The position numbers and the translations under genes are program-made. Below the pieces are notes generated by a model. The model saw only the letters and a program-made list of their open reading frames with translations, ran no database searches and was not told the origin of the DNA. Below are positions 59,060-64,000 of a stretch of 64,000 nucleotides of DNA, piece after piece (position 1 is the stretch's first letter; each line of letters opens with the position of its first letter). This DNA comes from Stromatinia cepivora (Eukaryota > Ascomycota > Leotiomycetes > Helotiales > Sclerotiniaceae), in the NCBI GenBank assembly GCA_014898415.1, contig RCTD01000026.1, positions 372,001 through 436,000 of the forward strand, read 5' to 3'.

Positions 59060-59900
59060 TTCGATCTTTGTACTCATTTTTTTATTCAAACAAGTATGGT
59101 GAATTCTCTCCCCAAATCAATCAAATATTCAATATTTGTATTCTTCAATTTCATCGAAATAGAAGCTTTTCATTCTGTATATATTTCTCGATCGGTTCAA
59201 CCGATATTTCTGATTTCGGGATTGTATTGACAGTTATAAAGCTACTGAAGATTGTATTTGCCGAACTCCCGAAAATGTATATTTCATATTAACTACAGAA
59301 TAATTGATTGCATTAAGATCTTACCCTACATTTGCTGTAAAACTTGTATTGTTTGTAATATATTGATTCTTTGTATAATAGGGTTCTTCAATTGTACGAT
59401 ATTGCAAATGCTTTGGTTTAACCAAATCAAAATCCTATTCTCCTGATTAATAACAGAAAGCTTGCTCCTTATTATTATAATACTCTTCAATTTGCTGTTC
59501 TAATCATATCGGAATATCCTATTTCATTTATACGAAATTGTATTATATTTGTTCAAATATGATTGATATATACTTTATATATCAATGATCTTTTGATATA
59601 GAATTGGGATGTTTTGGTTGAAGGATCTTGTAAAGAGTATCATTATCGAAAACTGATTCCTTTCCCTGAATATTATTGTGTAAAAGGGTATTTCAGGAAT
59701 AGTTATAAGAATTATAAATGGTACAATTATAGGATTCGTTGTGTACATTCAAATCATTTATATGCTAATCCTGCCGGCCAATTTAATCTATCTTCTTCTC
59801 TTTGCACTTCTCTCGATCAGAATCCTATTCCTTTTTCTTCAGCAAAGAAGCCTTTCTTATTTAATTCTAATTCTATAAAAAAGCCTTTTGTTATTGATTG
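59060..59900 (+). other. Unassigned coding-like segment in transposon block
   Basis: GC content is higher than in its surroundings and several frames give protein-like stretches: ICRTPENVYFILTT near 59250 and, at 59614-59901, a 95-codon frame with FPEYYCVKGYFRNSYKN, WYNYRIRCVHSNHLYANPAG and QFNLSSSLC. The spaced aromatic, Cys and His residues suggest a decayed protein gene or a non-pol element region. I recognise no family. Confidence 0.4.
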
Positions 59901-60099
59901 ATTTATACAATATCTGAGTATTTTTGTTTTTTGATTTAGAAAATAAAATCAGAATGAAAAGTTTTCTCTTTGTAATTTTTGAAAATAAAATATAAAACAT
60001 AAATATGATTAATATTATATCCCTATATCAATTTTGGTTTATACAAAGATTTAATCGATCTTTATATAAATTTCTTGTTTTATTTATCCCTTTATATAT

Positions 60100-63000
60100 A
60101 TTTCGAAAATATTCATATCAATAAACTTTTCTAAACTATTATTAGGATTAGCTTTTGTTATTGCATCAACAATATTATCAAATCCATTGATCCATTTCAT
60201 TTCTGTCAATTCTTTTTGTTCATATGATTACCGAAATACTATAATATCGATTATTAATCTTTTCTTTTTTGTTATATCTAATTTAACAAGGCATTTGTAT
60301 AGCGAATATGAATCAGTATATATAACAATTGGGATATTAAGGATATCGAATTATGAGGTAACAATTTGTAAGGTAGATTATATTACAAGACCAATATCTA
60401 TTTCTGTTATTATTTTATATATCTCAGATGTTAATATATTATATATAACTTTTTTACTTTTCGTACTATTATAATAAATAATATTGCCTTTTATCTCGAA
60501 AATGTTTTCGTTTGATATATTTTCATTTATAAATAAAATGATGAATCCTATTTGATTACTCAAATCCTTATTATTGATAAAAGATCCATTAACAAAAACG
60601 AATAACTTTATACGATCTTTTTCAAAGGAAATAAAGCGAAGATCTCGATTAAGATTTTTCATTTACCAATCTAATCTTTTATTAAACAATTTGATGTTTT
60701 CGTTTAATAGATCTTGATATTATATAGCGATTAATAAATCGTATAATACTTCTAATTAACAAATTATAACAATATATATTCCTCTAACTCTTTATTCCCG
60801 ATATTACTCTGAATTATTAATCTTTCCGATTTTCTTTCCTTAACCTTTTTATATAAACATAAAATCGTTTTCTGTATATTATATTATATATCCATTGAAT
60901 ATTAACAGAATATCATTTATAAAATGTTCTCTTAATTTAACTTTGATATTTATATCAATCAATTCTTTGTTTTCTAGCTTTAGGAATTGTTTATTTATAA
61001 GAATAAGGATATCATCTATTTACATTCCTATAATTCCGAATTATATATTCTTTAAATCCGAAATTAACAAATAAGGATCATATAATGATATAATCATATT
61101 CAATCTCTCTTAATAGTATTTCCAATAAATTATCCACCAATGTATTCTTGTTTTTGTAATACTATATAATAGCTTTTTGATTATCATAATTATACCCTTT
61201 ACATATTTACCTTGAAATTCTTTTAGTAAATTTATTAATATAATGCAATTCAAAAATGTTTTTAATTGTATATATATCTATATGATATCTTGTATCATAA
61301 ACTTAATACCCATTGACTCTAATGTTGGAGTTAGAGTTATAATGATTCTTTAACTTGATCTTTGAATTATAGATACTTATATCAATATTATTTCTTTTCC
61401 AAAATCATTATATATTTGAATAATTAAGTATAACTTTTTGTACAAAGAATTTGTTATACATCCTTTGATTTTATTTATAAAATATAAATTAAACAATTTC
61501 CCGATATATATAAAGGAATTGTATTTAACGAATTCGAAAATATCTCTTGTAATTAAATTATCGATCTCTTGTATTTGCAAAGCTTCAAATAATTATCCTT
61601 CAATTGTAATGATCCCTTTTATACAAAGATCAATTGCAAGATCCAATACTTCTTGTTCCTTTTTCGTAATGAATGCTTCTAATAGATTTTGATTATCTCG
61701 AATTGCAGCAATTAGTTGATTGTATTCATCACTTATTTCTTGTACCTTTTATAAAAATGATATTCTAGGGATTTCGATTTGTATCAATATACAAAATACA
61801 GAATTAGCTATTCTTTCTTTCTTGATACTAAATCATATACATTTCCTTTCAGATTTGCTTATCTCTTAACCTTGATTTAAAGGAATAAAAGGGATCACCA
61901 AGGATAATAGGTTCTCCAGAAATGATGGATTTTCTGTATTTGAAAGGGTTATTGAAAATGAATTTTCTATTAGAAATAGTTCTTTATATATATCCTTATA
62001 AAATGGTTTGACAATTATTATACGAAATTCTATAGGATTATAAAAAAGATCGATTATACAATTTTGATTCGTAATTGCAATCAATTTATAAAATCCCATC
62101 TATCCTTTTTTTTCTTTTTATACTTGTATTAATAAATTCAAAAATAGTTTTAATATTTTGTATATATCTGAATCATTTCTAATATCAAATGAATCTTGTA
62201 TCATATATTTTGTTTGAATTTTTTGAATCTCTTTTATTACCTATTGATATATCTATGCTCATTTTATAATCGATTAGGAAAATGAATTATACAAGATTAT
62301 TCAGGGATATATTCTATATATAAGAAAAATTGAAATGAGGCTGTTTAATCCTACAATATTATTCATTGCTTTAATTGTCATTTGTAAAATAGCTTCTTTT
62401 TCGAGATTTTTATTTTTTAATTCTTCCTTGAATATTTTGTACAATTGTTGTATAGATATATAAAATCTTTTGATTTTATTAATTATATTGTGAACTTCTA
62501 CAAAGACTTTGTGAATATCAATTTGAAAAGTTTTCGTTTTTTATTGAAATTCAATTGATATAAAATTTGTACCTATATTATAAAATATATAATCTGATAG
62601 ACCAAGATATATATCGATCCAGCATTTCCGAATTGTATTCCAAATTATCTTTATACTTATATCTCGTACAAATATAACAACATTATATACAATAGCTTTA
62701 TCGATAATATAAAGAACAGATTTTCCTTCAATATAGAATATATCCAGAATGATTGAATAATTGAATTCGATATCATCTTTTATTATAAATTTAAAATATC
62801 CTAGAGATTTCATATAAAACTGATAATATTTATACATTTTGTTGAGTTTCTCGATCATCTAAAAATCAATATCCGTATACCCTATACGATTAAGTATATT
62901 GATAAGTTTTCGTACAAAGGGATATCCGAATCTTCGATATATTTGTCGAAGTTCAGTTTCTATCAAATGATGATATATCACCATCTCTTCTATTTAATCA

Positions 63001-64000
63001 AAAAGCATAAAAGAGTATCCCTATTTTTATATAATAAAAATAATCTTATCACCTTACTTTAATATATTTGATATATTATCAAGCGTAATATATAAGCGAT
63101 CTATATTCTATATATATATAAGAAATAAAGTATTTATTAATATAATAAAAAACATAATGATTCCAATTGATATTTGAATAATGATATCTCTTTACAATTA
63201 TACAATTCCTTTTCCAAATTTGATATTATACTCAGTATTTTTTGTATATAAGATATTTTTCTTTTTTTCTAATATCTGCACCTGAAATTCCCTTGTTATT
63301 GATACTCTTGATATACCTGTATCTGGAATGATACCTTGAAATGTATTTACTGAATATCGATCTTGAAATTGAAAAACTTCATTTAGATTATCACTCTTTT
63401 CGTACTTTTCGTACAATTGATTGAATTGATCATTTTGTAGATATATATACATCAATGATTGTCTCCCTAATAATTCTGCAACGTATATTTTATTAACAGA
63501 ATCTATTTCAATGAAATATATTTCGAATTGAATCATTTAATTATTTGAAAATTCAATTTAAAGATATTCGAAAGTATCATCTTCTTCTAATATTTCGTCC
63601 TTTTTATATTACAATTCAAATATACCTTTATATTTCAAAAAATATTATTCGAATATTTCTTCATTTATTTCTTATTCTATTATATATTGATTGAATTTCG
63701 TCTTCCATTCCTTTTTTATATAATTTGTCGATCAATATCCTAATTGCTTATATACAAAGCATTTCTGAATTGATATATATAATAGTATTTAAAAGTATTG
63801 AAATCTTTTTGATGAATTTATTGATGAATATAAGCGAAAAAAAATGAATCTGCTTTTTGATCGAACTCTATACTATCCTCGATTTCTATATAAGCCTCGA
63901 TTATCATATATACGATCCATCCAGTATATTTCTATGTCTAATAGATTATTAATCATCGAATTTGTGATATAAATATTTGTTGATTATATTCTTTCAATTT
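60100..64000 (-). mobile_element. Copia LTR retrotransposon, near-complete gag-pol remnant
   Basis: Domains run in Copia order on the minus strand. A Gag zinc-knuckle remnant (KCFVYKQLGY.STNYIKKEW) lies near 63760-63690; protease (FQGIIPDTGISRVS) at 63350-63300; integrase (KDDIEFNYSIILDIFYIEGK...NTIRKCWIDIYLGLSDYIFYNIGTNF) at 62790-62560; the post-integrase segment (FYKLIAITNQNCIIDL...VVKPFYKDIY) at 62095-61970; RT from about 61.8 to 60.8 kb in fragments; RNase H (FVNGSFINNKDLSNQIGFII...NIIYYNSTKSKK) at 60620-60440; and the pol end (DAITKAN) near 60170. Stops and AT richness show RIP. It continues beyond the window edge, and no intact LTR pair is seen. Confidence 0.82.

Noticed and set aside
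1..64000. tRNA, 5S rRNA or snRNA genes
   Set aside because: I scanned by eye for typical internal promoter boxes and conserved cores and found none; a covariance-model search would be decisive.

Overview
The window looks like a chromosome segment of a filamentous ascomycete. The genes have short introns (about 43-115 nt, GT-AG, two inferred GC-AG), fungal-type start contexts and pyrimidine-rich upstream regions. The encoded families (eIF3d, saccharolysin, STEEP1-like, HD phosphohydrolase, myosin light chain, MFS transporters) fit Leotiomycetes, and Sclerotiniaceae-like genomes (Botrytis, Sclerotinia, Monilinia) are my best guess. That guess is inference from protein character and from the mosaic of normal DNA and very AT-rich, RIP-like blocks; no database search was run.

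Layout. 1-3.6 kb: RIP-degraded Copia pol (+) next to a pogo/Fot-type DDE transposon (-), whose terminal repeat ends about 190 bp before the start codon of eIF3d. 3.8-10.9 kb: intact genes for eIF3d, a short-chain dehydrogenase, a small membrane protein and a membrane-anchored prenylcysteine-lyase-like flavoprotein. 11-19 kb: decayed DNA with a GNAT pseudogene and a C6-type regulator pseudogene. The regulator is split by a Russian-doll insertion: a TIR element containing a gag-only LTR element containing a second copy of the same LTR element, with a target-site duplication at both LTR levels. 21.2-23.4 kb: an MFS pseudogene. 25-53 kb: a gene-rich block with an MFS transporter, CoA-binding protein, methyltransferase, myosin light chain, STEEP1-like protein, saccharolysin, two unrecognised acidic proteins, a basic coiled-coil protein, an HD-domain phosphohydrolase and an unrecognised probable nuclear protein. 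53.7-64 kb: a continuous AT-rich block of degraded transposons, including an almost complete Copia pol on the minus strand.

The intact genes are mostly housekeeping and do not form an obvious cluster or pathway. The most interesting signals are: (i) the tandem pair at 8.1-10.9 kb, whose two proteins share an N-terminal module of PPxY motifs, an acidic dileucine motif and one membrane span, suggesting a vacuolar sorting cassette; (ii) the three-level transposon nest inside a regulator gene; (iii) two inferred GC-AG introns with the same GCAAGT donor; (iv) the myosin light chain gene, whose first intron carries a GC-rich hairpin insert and has no canonical 3' splice site in frame; and (v) inverted LTR pairs and unexplained segments in the right-hand AT-rich block. 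Exon boundaries were placed by eye from reading frame, splice consensus and family conservation.
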